Origin: G963678095 sp963678095
GTDB lineage: Bacteria > Bacillota > Negativicutes > Selenomonadales > Selenomonadaceae
Length of the DNA: 64,000 nt
NCBI GenBank assembly: GCA_963678095.2
Contig: OY782746.1
Coordinates: forward strand, 682,001-746,000
Direction of reading: 5' to 3'
In this document: piece after piece, positions 24,682 to 33,086 of the stretch
Layout: each line of letters begins with the position of its first letter
Numbering within the stretch: the first letter of the stretch is position 1
Program-made: the position numbers and the translations under genes
The notes under the pieces: generated by a model
Databases searched by the model: none
Seen by the model: only the letters and a program-made list of their open reading frames with translations
Told to the model about the DNA's origin: nothing

Positions 24682-24834
24682 ATCGTGCCACCGCCTTATC
24701 GTATTGTTGCTCCTTACTATGTTTTATACAAATAAAAATTCTCCTGCCTGTCCTTTCATAAAATCCAGCTGGACAGCACGCAGCAGATCGATTATACTCT
24801 GTCTATAGCAAAAACAAAAATGAGGTGTTTTTTT

Positions 24835-25314
24835 ATGAAAAAATATTTTTTTCTGCTGGCCATACTTCTGTTGCCAGTTCAAGTCTTTGCCGCTCCGTCT
24901 CCGGTAGCCGTTGGCATGGCAAATCCCTTTGTTCAGTACCAGTCTCTGTCCGAGCTCAAGCAAGACAGCATTTTTACCGTCAAGACCCCTCAGCTTTTAC
25001 CGGTAAATTTTCAGGAACACTATTTTTCGATGCTGCACGATAAAAAAATGATCGAGATCCGCTATGCTGCTGGTGATCAGGAAATCGGCTACCGCATGGC
25101 CAACATCACGCTCGGCATAAACATCAGTGGCGATTACACGAAATATCCTGCTGAACAGACGATTTTCCTCAATTCCCTGCCGATCCTGGCTCGCGGCGAT
25201 GGCAGTCTGATTCACTCAGCGATCTGGGTTCAGGAGGGTTACAGCTACTCTCTTTCTTTCAGCAATGGGATTTCTGCCAGTCAGTTGCTAGATATAATCA
25301 AAAACATTGCCTAA
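24835..25314 (+). CDS. Exported hypothetical protein, 159 residues
   Basis: A signal peptide (KKYFFLLAILLLPVQVFA, cut near residue 19) precedes a mixed soluble domain with blocks such as KKMIEIRYAAGDQEIGYRMA and EQTIFLNSLPILARGDGSL. The tail SYSLSFSNGISASQLLDIIKNIA resembles the end of DUF4367 domains, seen in anti-sigma and envelope proteins; this match is weak. GAGGTG sits 7 bases from the ATG at 24835, so the in-frame ATG at 24820 is not used. It is monocistronic with a very long terminator. Confidence 0.75.
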   Translation: MKKYFFLLAILLLPVQVFAAPSPVAVGMANPFVQYQSLSELKQDSIFTVKTPQLLPVNFQEHYFSMLHDKKMIEIRYAAGDQEIGYRMANITLGINISGDYTKYPAEQTIFLNSLPILARGDGSLIHSAIWVQEGYSYSLSFSNGISASQLLDIIKNIA

Positions 25315-25340
25315 AAACGGCTTCAAAAATACCGTATCCG

Positions 25341-25392
25341 ACAATAAAAACAGCAGGTGTATATGATGATATACACCTGCTGTTTTTATTGT
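25341..25392. terminator. Very long bidirectional terminator
   Basis: Perfect 24-bp arms (5' ACAATAAAAACAGCAGG...) surround a 4-base loop, with A/T tracts inside the stem on both strands. It ends the exported hypothetical gene and the convergent P-loop/Asp23 gene. Confidence 0.92.
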
Positions 25393-25399
25393 CGTGGCT

Positions 25400-26233
25400 T
25401 TAGCCTTCAAGATGCAGGGCCTTGACCTTTATATTGACTGTCTGCACGACCATTCCCGTCATGTATTCAACAGCCTCTTTGATCCGTTTTTGAGATTCCA
25501 TGATCAGGGTCGGTATATGACGACCATAGCGCAAGATGACCTCGCAGTATATTTCAATCCCGCGCTCTTCGTCACCTTTCCAAATATGGCGCACTTTCAC
25601 CCGGGCCATTTTTAAAATGCTTTCCTTATCGACAATCACCTTGTCCACAATAGAAGTTATTGTCGAATCATCAATAATCAATTTACCATAATAACTGAAT
25701 ACCGGCCGAACAATCGACTTTTCACCAAGACGCCGACGCTTTGTCTGGGATTTCTTAAAGAAGGATTGTATTGGGTCAATCAGATAACCCGAAAAATGCG
25801 GTTTCAACTCAATGGTCGGCACCGGGATAATATGTTTGCCCTCTTTCATCCGACAAACATAGGCTTTTTCCATTTCTGCCTTGGTCGCAATGTCCTCAAT
25901 GCGCACGATCTTCGAAATCCTCGGCACTGCCAGTATTTTGGCAATCTTATAGACCATATTTTCCGAGGTCCCCAAAATCAACAGCCGCTGGGGCTGTACC
26001 CGTTCCAGAGCTGCCTTCACCTCTTCGGCATGACCCGGCAGAACAAAAATTGCCCGACGGACAGCCATGATTTTGCTTGGCTCTCGCTTAGCCGAGTGGC
26101 CAGCAATAATCTTACCATCTTTTATTAAAATCCCATCGTCGATAATGGCATCGGCTTTTTGCTCATGGGCAACAACCAATGCCCGATGACTTTTACCGGT
26201 TCCGCTTGGCCCCACTAAGGCGATAACATCCAT
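25400..26233 (-). CDS. P-loop NTPase fused to an Asp23/Gls24-like domain
   Basis: A 277-residue cytoplasmic protein. The N-terminal half carries a Walker A loop at the very start (LVGPSGTGKSHRA, about residue 6-18) and a nucleotide-hydrolase-like core (AIFVLPGHAEEVKAAL, LLILGTSENMV). The C-terminal ~110 residues look like Asp23/Gls24 (STITSIVDKVIVDKES, YCEVILRYGRHIPTLIMESQKRIKEAVEYMTGMVVQTVNIKVKAL). Asp23 proteins sit at the envelope and respond to stress. The role of the fused ATPase is unknown. The PHP gene upstream is 34 bases away in the same direction. Confidence 0.78.
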   Translation of the reverse strand: MDVIALVGPSGTGKSHRALVVAHEQKADAIIDDGILIKDGKIIAGHSAKREPSKIMAVRRAIFVLPGHAEEVKAALERVQPQRLLILGTSENMVYKIAKILAVPRISKIVRIEDIATKAEMEKAYVCRMKEGKHIIPVPTIELKPHFSGYLIDPIQSFFKKSQTKRRRLGEKSIVRPVFSYYGKLIIDDSTITSIVDKVIVDKESILKMARVKVRHIWKGDEERGIEIYCEVILRYGRHIPTLIMESQKRIKEAVEYMTGMVVQTVNIKVKALHLEG

Positions 26234-26267
26234 TTTTTCTCTCCTATTATTTCCTGTTTGACTTATT

Positions 26268-27092
26268 TCATTTGAGCTGCCGATAGATCACTTCCGCAAA
26301 GCTGTCATCAATAACAAATTCCCCCAGTTCCTGTGGATAACGGGTAGGTATGCCATGATAATCGGAACCTCCCGTTATAATGAGCTGATGTTCTTTTGCC
26401 ATTTGAAGGTATTTTTCCGTATCCGCCGCGTCATGCTGCGGATAAAAAACCTCCAGCCCATCGATGCCAGCACCAATAATTTCCCGCACCAGGGCATCAT
26501 CGCCAATCAGCTTGGGATGGGCCAATACAGCCAATCCGCCAGCCTGCCTGATCAAACCGATAATCTCAGGCACTGATAGACGATAATGCGACACATAAGC
26601 CGGGCCATTCTTGTACATGATCTCATCGAAAACCTGACTGATATCATGGAAGAATTTTCGTTCAACAAGCGCTTGTGCTATATGCGAGCGACTGATGGAT
26701 TTGCTTTCCCCCGCCAATTTTAAAACCTCAGCCTCGGTAATGCCATACCCCATCGCCTGCAATTTTTCAATCATTTTGGAAAATCTTACCCAGCGACTTT
26801 CCACTACTTCATCTAACTTTTCCTGCAAAGCCGTATTAAACATATCGATATTATAACCCACAATATGGACCTCATGGCCAACATTATGAGCACTGAATTC
26901 AATCCCCGGAATAATTTTTACTCCCTTACAGGGATAAAGACCTTCTTCATACAGATGGCGAATGCCATCTATTGTATCATGGTCGCTAATTGCGATATAT
27001 GTAAGACCGGCTTTTTTTGCTGCCGCGACAATTTCCTCTGGTGACAGACGTCCGTCAGAAAAAGTCGTATGTACGTGCAAATCACTAGGCAC
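26268..27092 (-). CDS. PHP-domain phosphoesterase
   Basis: A 274-residue metal-dependent phosphoesterase of the YciV/RnaAM-like PHP family. Metal ligands are visible in DLHVHTTFSDG (residues 4-14), ISDHDTIDG (about 35), a Glu in GIEFSAH (about 65), VLAHPKLIG (about 190) and GGSDYHG (about 250). Known relatives remove nucleotides from RNA 5' ends or hydrolyse 3',5'-bisphosphonucleotides. The start is GTG with GAGGTGA 7 bases before. Closeness to rny and ymdB suggests an RNA-related job (inference). Confidence 0.9.
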   Translation of the reverse strand: MPSDLHVHTTFSDGRLSPEEIVAAAKKAGLTYIAISDHDTIDGIRHLYEEGLYPCKGVKIIPGIEFSAHNVGHEVHIVGYNIDMFNTALQEKLDEVVESRWVRFSKMIEKLQAMGYGITEAEVLKLAGESKSISRSHIAQALVERKFFHDISQVFDEIMYKNGPAYVSHYRLSVPEIIGLIRQAGGLAVLAHPKLIGDDALVREIIGAGIDGLEVFYPQHDAADTEKYLQMAKEHQLIITGGSDYHGIPTRYPQELGEFVIDDSFAEVIYRQLK

Positions 27093-27184
27093 GATTTTTT
27101 CACCTCAAGTCGTTTAACACATTTCATGACCAGGCAACAACAACAGGCCCTGTCCCGAAACGAACAGGGTCTGCTGCTGCCTGG

Positions 27185-27445
27185 CTACCGCGGCTGAACG
27201 ATCAGTTTTATCGCTGTTCGTTCCTCCCCATCAATCAGAATATCAGTAAATGCCGGAATGCAGACCAAATCCACGCCATGAGGGGCCACAAAGCCACGGG
27301 CAATCGCGACTGCCTTCACTGCCTGATTAAGCGCACCGGCGCCGATCGCCTGCATCTCCGCACTGCCGGCTTCCCGTAAAACACCTGCTAAAGCACCTGC
27401 TACAGAGTTTGGATTTGATTTGGCTGATACTTTTAATACTTCCAT
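27185..27445 (-). CDS. spoVS: SpoVS-family protein
   Basis: An 86-residue protein with the compact Alba-like SpoVS fold: MEVLKVSAKSNPNSVAGALAGVLRE at the start, GAGALNQAVKAVAIARGFVAPHG in the middle. Length and sequence are typical. In Bacillus subtilis it affects sporulation and septation; it also occurs in non-sporulating bacteria, so it does not prove sporulation. AAGGAG lies 8 bases before the ATG at 27445. rny, ymdB and spoVS in a row are a common Firmicute arrangement. Confidence 0.95.
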   Translation of the reverse strand: MEVLKVSAKSNPNSVAGALAGVLREAGSAEMQAIGAGALNQAVKAVAIARGFVAPHGVDLVCIPAFTDILIDGEERTAIKLIVQPR

Positions 27446-27495
27446 GATTAGCACGCTCCTTCAAATAAGTAGAAAAGAAGTACTGGTACATCCAG

Positions 27496-27564
27496 AAATA
27501 AAAATACCTAACATTTACTGTATTCTGTCTTTGCGCCTAAACTCCTGCTCAGCTTAGGTATTTT
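27496..27564 (-). terminator. Terminator of ymdB containing its stop codon
   Basis: AAAATACCTAA (on the minus strand, overlapping the ymdB stop codon) pairs with TTAGGTATTTT across a loop of about 42 bases, then TTATTTC. It separates ymdB from spoVS, so spoVS needs its own promoter in 27446-27500. The long loop lowers confidence. Confidence 0.55.
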
Positions 27565-28342
27565 CTCCCTCACGGATCAAAACTCGTTCAATTGCCGTCG
27601 TTTTATTTGTTACATCGTCAATTTCCAGCAGGACCGCCGAAAAGACATTGGGTCCTTCCGCCAGATCAAAGCGCACTGGCCGGCAGGTTATGAATTTTTC
27701 AAGAATACGGTCCGTCTGAACCCCCAAAACCGAATTCCAAGGGCCGACCATGCCAAGGTCCGTAATATAAGCTGTGCCTTCAGGTAAAATCCGCTCATCG
27801 GCGGTTTGGATATGGGTATGCGTACCGACAACACAGTTCACGCGGCCATCAAGATACCAGCCCATTGCCATTTTTTCTGAAGTTGTCTCCGCATGTATAT
27901 CGAGCAAAATAATATCACACTCACCCTTGATTTGCCGCAAAATTTCATCTACTTTTTGAAACGGGCAATCCATCGGTGGCATAAAGGCCCTTCCGGCGAG
28001 ATTGATCACGCCGATATTCTTCGCCTTATAGGGATAAATGCAATATCCTCGCCCAGGAGCGCCCTCCGGATAATTAGCCGGACGGATTAAAAATGGTTCG
28101 CGGTCAATAAATTCCAGTACTTCCCGCTTATCCCAAATATGATTTCCCGCCGTGACGATGTCCGCACCTGCATGATACAGGCTGTCGAGCGAACTGCGCG
28201 TAATTCCCTTGCCGCCGGCTGAATTTTCACCATTGACAACAACTACATCAATTCCCCTCTGCTTTTTTATTTCCGGCACATACTTCAAAAAAGCATTGCG
28301 GCCTGGCCGGCCGCAAACATCGCCTACGATTAAAATTCTCAA
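27554..28342 (-). CDS. ymdB: YmdB-type metallophosphoesterase (TIGR00282)
   Basis: A 262-residue binuclear metal phosphodiesterase. Ligand motifs are GDVCGRPGR (7-15), NGENSAGGKG (about 40), TAGNHIWD (about 66), DIHAETTSEK (about 150) and GTHTHIQTAD (about 178). In Bacillus it degrades 2',3'-cyclic nucleotides and influences biofilm and motility. GGGGG lies 8 bases from a TTG at 28342 (MRILIVGDV), which I choose over an upstream TTG that would overlap the ribosome site. Confidence 0.95.
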   Translation of the reverse strand: MRILIVGDVCGRPGRNAFLKYVPEIKKQRGIDVVVVNGENSAGGKGITRSSLDSLYHAGADIVTAGNHIWDKREVLEFIDREPFLIRPANYPEGAPGRGYCIYPYKAKNIGVINLAGRAFMPPMDCPFQKVDEILRQIKGECDIILLDIHAETTSEKMAMGWYLDGRVNCVVGTHTHIQTADERILPEGTAYITDLGMVGPWNSVLGVQTDRILEKFITCRPVRFDLAEGPNVFSAVLLEIDDVTNKTTAIERVLIREGENT

Positions 28343-28364
28343 AATAAAATCCCCCAAAATATCC

Positions 28365-28883
28365 CTATTTATTAAACACCATAACCCGGCCTTCTTCCCG
28401 GATACCGATCATCCGTTCCCCAACCCGGTTCACCTTCATGCTGCCGAGCATGCGATCAATGACTTCTTCTCTGACAACATCCGCCTCTTCCGCAGCATCA
28501 CGATTGAGATCACTGATCAGCACGGCGGCAAACTGTTCCCGCACCAGCGTGCTCACCAGACCAATTTCGCCCTGTGAAATCGTGTTCATATCCCGTATGA
28601 TATGCAAAAAAGCAGCTCCGTCCTGCACATCAAAGACAATCGCAATATGTCCATCCGAAAAGCCCTCCAGTGAATGATACGTCACGATACTGTCCTCTAT
28701 AAAAGCTGCCGCCGACTCCTGCAGGCTTTTTTCCGGAACCTTACCCAGCACATAGGTCAGCTTTAAAGTATTATCCTCCGGCTCGAAGCTGACGGTCCCT
28801 ATTTCCGGATAACAGACAAGAATTGAAACCAGCAGGTTAATTGCATCCATATTTGGCTTTTTTCCCCGTTTGAACTTTCTCAT
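28365..28883 (-). CDS. Conserved hypothetical protein between rny and ymdB, 172 residues
   Basis: A soluble protein with a basic start (RKFKRGKKPN) and a regular alpha/beta sequence; no known domain recognised. Segments such as LLVSILVCYPEIGTVSFEPEDNTLKLTYVLG and FSDGHIAIVFDVQDGAAFLHII look like beta-hairpins, and the C-terminus (VVREEVIDRMLGSMKVNRVGERMIGIREEGRVMVF) is charged. GGGGGTGAG precedes the ATG at 28883; the longer ORF upstream runs into the rny terminator. Position suggests a role with RNase Y/YmdB, which cannot be tested here. Confidence 0.78.
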   Translation of the reverse strand: MRKFKRGKKPNMDAINLLVSILVCYPEIGTVSFEPEDNTLKLTYVLGKVPEKSLQESAAAFIEDSIVTYHSLEGFSDGHIAIVFDVQDGAAFLHIIRDMNTISQGEIGLVSTLVREQFAAVLISDLNRDAAEEADVVREEVIDRMLGSMKVNRVGERMIGIREEGRVMVFNK

Positions 28884-28948
28884 AAACTCACCCCCGTACA
28901 GCGCAGGCGATGCCTGCGATCCTTTACCTTGTTTTTTAGGCATAATGG

Positions 28949-28979
28949 TAAAAAAACGGCCCTGTATGCACAAGGCCGT
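28949..28979 (-). terminator. Terminator after rny
   Basis: On the minus strand ACGGCCTTGT pairs with ACAGGGCCGT (one G-T pair) around a short loop, followed by TTTTTTTACC. It starts 10 bases after the rny stop. Confidence 0.87.
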
Positions 28980-28988
28980 CCGTATTTC

Positions 28989-30533
28989 TTATTTTGCGTA
29001 GTCAACGACACGCGTTTCTCTTATTACCGTAACTTTGATCTGCCCCGGATACTCCAGTTCAGCCTCAATTTTTTTCACAATATCATGGGCCAAGCCGGCA
29101 GATGTAACATCATCTACTTTATCCGGTTTTACCATGATGCGAATTTCACGACCAGCCTGAATTGCAAAGGACCGTTCTACGCCCTCAAAGGACTCAGCAA
29201 TTTCTTCAAGACGTGTCAACCGCTTCAGATAGGATTCGAGGCTTTCACGACGAGCTCCCGGACGGGCAGCCGATACAGCATCAGCCGCAGCGACCAAAAC
29301 AGCCTGTACGGTCTTGGCTTCTTCATCCCCGTGATGCGCACCGATCGCATTGATAATCTCAGCCGATTCACGGTATTTGCGGGCAAGATCAGCCCCAATT
29401 GTTACATGCGGCCCCTCAACTTCATGATCGACTGCCTTGCCGATATCATGCAGCAACCCGCCACGCTTCGCCATCATGACATCAACGCCAAGCTCAGCTG
29501 CCATGACGCCAGCCAGATGGGAAACTTCAATCGAATGATTGAGTACATTCTGGCCATAACTGGTACGGTATTTAAGCCGACCCAGCAATTTGATAATTTC
29601 CGGATGAAGCCCGTGTACCCCGGTTTCAAACGCAGCTGCTTCGCCGGCTTCTTTAATGCGCTGTTCCACTTCTTTTTTAGCCTTGTCAACCATTTCTTCA
29701 ATACGAGCCGGATGAATGCGTCCGTCTGTAATAAGCTTTTCCAAAGCGATTCTGGCAATTTCACGCCGAACCGGATCAAAGCCCGAAAGAATAACCGCTT
29801 CCGGTGTATCATCGATAATGAGATCAATACCGGTAAGTGTTTCCAGGGTACGAATATTACGTCCTTCGCGCCCAATGATACGGCCTTTCATTTCATCATT
29901 AGGCAAAGCAACAACCGATACGGTGGTTTCAGCCACATGATCAGCAGCACAACGCTGAATGGCCAGGGAAATGATCTCGCGAGCCTTCTTATCAGACTCT
30001 TCTTTGGCCTGTTGTTCATATTCCTTAATCATCAAAGCCTTATCATGCTTGATTTCAGCCTCGGCATTGGCAAGCAACATCGTCCGTGCCTCTTCCGAGG
30101 TAAGTCCAGATATGCGCTCGAGTTCCTGCGCCTGTTGCTGGTGAAGATCCTCAATCGCTGCCTGGCTCTTGTCGAGCTTGGCTTCCTTATGCGACAGGGT
30201 TTCTTCTTTCTTTTCCAAAGACTCCGTCTTACGATCGATGTTTTCTTCCTTTTGCACTAAACGACGTTCCTGACGCTGCAATTCACTGCGGCGATCCTTG
30301 GTTTCGCGTTCAAGCTCCTGACGTAGTCTGTGAATATCTTCCTTGGCTTCTAGCAGCGCTTCTTTCTTTTTTGTTTCGCCGCTTTTCTCAGCGTCCACAA
30401 GGATCTTCTTTGCTTCTTCTTCAGCCGAACCAATTTTCGCTTCGGCTGTTCTTTTTCTCATCGAATAACCGACTCCGGCTCCGATTATTACTGCAACTAT
30501 TACCGCTAATAACAACTCAACGATAATCTTCAC
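28989..30533 (-). CDS. rny: Ribonuclease Y
   Basis: A 514-residue endoribonuclease that starts mRNA decay and anchors the degradosome at the membrane. Domains in order: N-terminal membrane helix (4-24), long charged coiled coil (25-200), KH domain (GRIIGREGRNIRTLETLTGIDLIIDDTPE), HD domain with LLHDIGKAVDHEVEGPH, and a conserved C-terminus (PGQIKVTVIRETRVVDYAK). AAGGGGGTG lies before the ATG. A perfect sigma-A-type promoter lies at 30683-30711, leaving a 5' leader of about 145 bases. Confidence 0.98.
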   Translation of the reverse strand: MKIIVELLLAVIVAVIIGAGVGYSMRKRTAEAKIGSAEEEAKKILVDAEKSGETKKKEALLEAKEDIHRLRQELERETKDRRSELQRQERRLVQKEENIDRKTESLEKKEETLSHKEAKLDKSQAAIEDLHQQQAQELERISGLTSEEARTMLLANAEAEIKHDKALMIKEYEQQAKEESDKKAREIISLAIQRCAADHVAETTVSVVALPNDEMKGRIIGREGRNIRTLETLTGIDLIIDDTPEAVILSGFDPVRREIARIALEKLITDGRIHPARIEEMVDKAKKEVEQRIKEAGEAAAFETGVHGLHPEIIKLLGRLKYRTSYGQNVLNHSIEVSHLAGVMAAELGVDVMMAKRGGLLHDIGKAVDHEVEGPHVTIGADLARKYRESAEIINAIGAHHGDEEAKTVQAVLVAAADAVSAARPGARRESLESYLKRLTRLEEIAESFEGVERSFAIQAGREIRIMVKPDKVDDVTSAGLAHDIVKKIEAELEYPGQIKVTVIRETRVVDYAK

Positions 30534-30682
30534 CCCCTTTTATCTTAGTTAGACCAACAAAATAGGGCGATGCACGCCCCTGTCTTTGAATTTTAGAGTC
30601 AGCCGTCCCCTGTTACAGCTGGCGCTGCGCTTTTTAAGCATTAAATTACAATAATTAAGTTGTGGTATAACTGTACAGATTT

Positions 30683-30711
30683 ATTTTAAAGGTTTTTCAA
30701 ACACGTGTCAA
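30683..30711 (-). promoter_or_regulatory. Sigma-A promoter of rny
   Basis: On the minus strand TTGACA (30711-30706) and TAAAAT (30688-30683) are 17 bases apart, a near-consensus promoter. It lies about 150 bases before rny. Confidence 0.82.
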
Positions 30712-30802
30712 GCGAAGAAACACCTATTACGACACCAGATAAGCGGCGTCGACAAAAAAAGAAAAACTCCTGCCGCAGTAATTCTGTTTTCCAAAAAATA
30801 CC

Positions 30803-30854
30803 GAAAATAAAACAGGTCTGTTTTTAGCGCCTGACAGCACACAAAACAGACCTG
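30803..30854 (-). terminator. Terminator after recA-recX
   Basis: CAGGTCTGTTTT pairs perfectly with AAAACAGACCTG, then TTTTATTTTC on the minus strand. It lies 14 bases after the recX stop. Confidence 0.88.
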
Positions 30855-30867
30855 CGGGTCTCACTTA

Positions 30868-31353
30868 CTATTCAATTTCGCCATTCTTGCAGAAACACGC
30901 AACGGCCTGCCGGGCTGTTGCCGAAGAAAAGCCTTTCCCATAGAGATACTGCTGCATTTTCTCTGGCTTAGCCGATACGCGAAACTTCAGTTCCAGTGTC
31001 CGTAGTGCCGCGACCTGTTCGCGATCATCAATAAACCGCGGCACACAGGTTTTAACCAAATCCGAAGCAAAGCCTTGATTCATCAGCTTACAGCATATAT
31101 ACCGCACACTGCAGCGGCTCTCTGTAAAATAACGCTGAAATTGCTGGCGGCAAAGGTCTTCATCGTTCAGATACCCCCGCTGCGTCAGTGTCCCGATGGC
31201 ATTCTCGATCTCCTCCGGTCCATAATCGCGCAACTTAAGCTTATCAGCAAGTTTTTTTGTGCTGTGTGCCTGCCGGGCCAGAAGATCCACGGCCTGCACC
31301 AGGGCGGTTTTTTTAGGCCTCGCTGCCCGGGGCTGCACTTTCTTCTCTGCCAT
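30868..31353 (-). CDS. recX: Recombination regulator RecX
   Basis: A 161-residue all-helical protein that binds RecA filaments and limits their activity. Typical repeats are visible: DLLARQAHSTKKLADKLKLRDYGPEEIENAIGTLTQRGYLNDE and QFQRYFTESRCSVRYICCKLMNQGF. It overlaps the end of recA by 41 bases in another frame, an unusually long overlap that links their expression. The family usually runs 150-270 residues, so it is complete. Confidence 0.93.
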   Translation of the reverse strand: MAEKKVQPRAARPKKTALVQAVDLLARQAHSTKKLADKLKLRDYGPEEIENAIGTLTQRGYLNDEDLCRQQFQRYFTESRCSVRYICCKLMNQGFASDLVKTCVPRFIDDREQVAALRTLELKFRVSAKPEKMQQYLYGKGFSSATARQAVACFCKNGEIE

Positions 31354-32362
31354 CTATTTCATCCTCTTGTGGTTTTGCCGGCGTCAATACCGCCTCACGA
31401 ATTTTAGCTTCAATTTCAGCGGCAACATCCTTATTCTGTTTAAGAAATTCCTTTACGTTTTCCCGTCCCTGACCAAGACGCGTGCCGCTATAGGAATACC
31501 AGGCCCCACTCTTATCGAGAATATCCAGGTCTGCGCCAATATCGACGATACAGCCTTCCTTTGATACCCCTTCGCCATACATGATATCAAATTCCGCCTG
31601 TCGAAATGGCGGCGCCACCTTATTTTTCACAACCTTAATGCGCGTACGATTGCCGAGGATATCATTGCCCTGCTTGATTGTGTCAATCTTGCGGACATCA
31701 ATGCGTATGGTCGAATAAAACTTAAGGGCACGCCCGCCGGTTGTCGTTTCAGGATTGCCGAACATAACACCAATTTTTTCCCGAATCTGGTTGATAAAAA
31801 TGGCAGTTGTCTTCGATTTACTGATCACAGCCGTCAGCTTTCGCATGGCCTGTGACATCAAGCGAGCTTGCAGTCCGACATGAGAATCCCCCATATCACC
31901 TTCGATTTCGGCTTTTGGCACAAGGGCAGCCACGGAATCGACAACGACAATATCAATTGCCCCACTGCGAACCAGGGCATCCGCAATATCGAGTGCTTGT
32001 TCACCGTTATCCGGCTGCGAAATTAAAAGGTTATCGATATCAACCCCCAGCTTCTTGGCATATACCGGATCAAGGGCATGCTCAGCATCAATAAAGGCGG
32101 CAATTCCACCAGCTTTTTGAGCCTCTGCAATAACATGCAAGGCGACTGTCGTCTTCCCGGAGGACTCTGGTCCATAAATTTCAACAATACGGCCGCGCGG
32201 CATGCCGCCAACGCCGAGGGCAATATCAAGCGGCAGATTGCCGGTGGGGATCACCTCTATATTCATATTCGCGGAAGCCTCCCCCAGCTTCATGATCGAG
32301 CCTTTGCCAAATTCCTTTTCAATCTGCTTCAAAGCATTTTCCAGCGCCTGCTTTTTATCCAT
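31313..32362 (-). CDS. recA: Recombinase RecA
   Basis: A 349-residue strand-exchange and SOS co-protease. Walker A GPESSGKTT (about residue 65), Walker B VVDSVAALVPKAE and the DNA-binding loop FINQIREKIGVMFGNPETTTGG are intact. The acidic tail (DEIDGREESAAPGSEA) is coded by the region shared with recX. It starts with ATG at 32362, with AAGGGGCG about 12 bases upstream. Control by LexA is indicated by the box inside its promoter. Confidence 0.99.
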   Translation of the reverse strand: MDKKQALENALKQIEKEFGKGSIMKLGEASANMNIEVIPTGNLPLDIALGVGGMPRGRIVEIYGPESSGKTTVALHVIAEAQKAGGIAAFIDAEHALDPVYAKKLGVDIDNLLISQPDNGEQALDIADALVRSGAIDIVVVDSVAALVPKAEIEGDMGDSHVGLQARLMSQAMRKLTAVISKSKTTAIFINQIREKIGVMFGNPETTTGGRALKFYSTIRIDVRKIDTIKQGNDILGNRTRIKVVKNKVAPPFRQAEFDIMYGEGVSKEGCIVDIGADLDILDKSGAWYSYSGTRLGQGRENVKEFLKQNKDVAAEIEAKIREAVLTPAKPQEDEIDGREESAAPGSEA

Positions 32363-32397
32363 ATATTGCTTTTCGCCCCTTCCTCTATCTGTTATAG

Positions 32398-32426
32398 ATT
32401 ATACAAACATTCGTTCTAAAAGTCAA
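32398..32426 (-). promoter_or_regulatory. recA promoter with LexA (SOS) box in the spacer
   Basis: On the minus strand TTGACT (32426-32421) and TATAAT (32403-32398) are exactly 17 bases apart. Between them GAAC-GAAT-GTTT (32416-32405) matches the Gram-positive LexA box GAAC-N4-GTTC at all but one position. LexA bound here would cover the promoter. Confidence 0.85.
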
Positions 32427-32498
32427 CTGGCGCCAGGGTTCCCTGCCACGAAAAGCCCACAAAACGCTTGCTCTCTTCTTAATGCAAATGCCCAGCCC

Positions 32499-33086
32499 TT
32501 AGCCGACTCTTTCACCATTGACCTTCTCCCAGCGCGCTTTCAAGACAAGGCTTTGCTGCTGCAGGGATGCTGCTGTCTGTTTTTCGGTAATACCGTTCAG
32601 ATTTAGCTCGGCCATCTGGATGGCCCCCTTGGCACTGGCCCCGGCAAGCAAAACAGCAATCTGCAAATCTCCAGCTGCTGGCGTCTGCTTGCCTCCCAGC
32701 AAAGCGATACCGATCTCTGCCGTCTGCAGACACGCCGTAGCAATTTCAAGCGGCGTTGCCGTCGCCCGTACCAAGCCCTGCTCAACCGCAGCTTCGCGTA
32801 TTGCTTTTTCCTTCTCGTCATTTTGCGGTAAATGGATTGCCGCCAAAAGTTCATTGTACGCAGCTGCATCCGCATCTACACAGGCGAGCAGCTGTTGATG
32901 CGTTTGCTGCATCTGCATCCGCAGCGAATCATCGCTTGCCGCCTCAGCCGCCGCTATATTTAACGCCATTTCCACTAGGCCCGCCGCCATCAGTCCGGAT
33001 GCAGCCGCGGCGCAGCCCCCACCTGGCATCACGGGACGCGCAGCGGCAATCGCCGCCGCAAATTCTTCAAGACTCTTATGGATCAA
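32499..33086 (-). CDS. Cyclodeaminase/cyclohydrolase family protein (FTCD_C-like)
   Basis: A 195-residue helical protein of the formiminotransferase-cyclodeaminase fold: SLEEFAAAIAAARPVMPGGGCAAAASGLMAAGLVEMAL at the start, with the PGGG motif, and DADAAAYNELLAA further on. Relatives convert formimino-THF to methenyl-THF or methenyl- to formyl-THF. The active-site set cannot be confirmed. GGTGAG ends 7 bases before a TTG at 33086, inside the end of the CGGC gene; a GTG at 33098 is the alternative. Confidence 0.82.
   Translation of the reverse strand: MIHKSLEEFAAAIAAARPVMPGGGCAAAASGLMAAGLVEMALNIAAAEAASDDSLRMQMQQTHQQLLACVDADAAAYNELLAAIHLPQNDEKEKAIREAAVEQGLVRATATPLEIATACLQTAEIGIALLGGKQTPAAGDLQIAVLLAGASAKGAIQMAELNLNGITEKQTAASLQQQSLVLKARWEKVNGERVG

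Larger units (their letters stand above)
30534..30867. other. Intergenic region between recX and rny
   Basis: It holds the rny promoter, the rny leader with a small hairpin (AGGGGCG/CGCCCT near 30563-30581) and, on the left strand end, the recX terminator. I see no gene or recognised riboswitch in it. Confidence 0.6.

Noticed and set aside
27130..27185. GC-rich hairpin between the PHP gene and spoVS (CCAGGCA.../...TGCCTGG)
   Set aside because: A long imperfect stem directly after the spoVS stop, but no T-run follows on the minus strand, so I did not call it a terminator.
28929..30260. 443-codon open frame on the plus strand opposite rny
   Set aside because: It is the shadow of rny: no ribosome site, composition of an antisense read (many Phe, Asn, Arg) and the minus strand encodes complete RNase Y.
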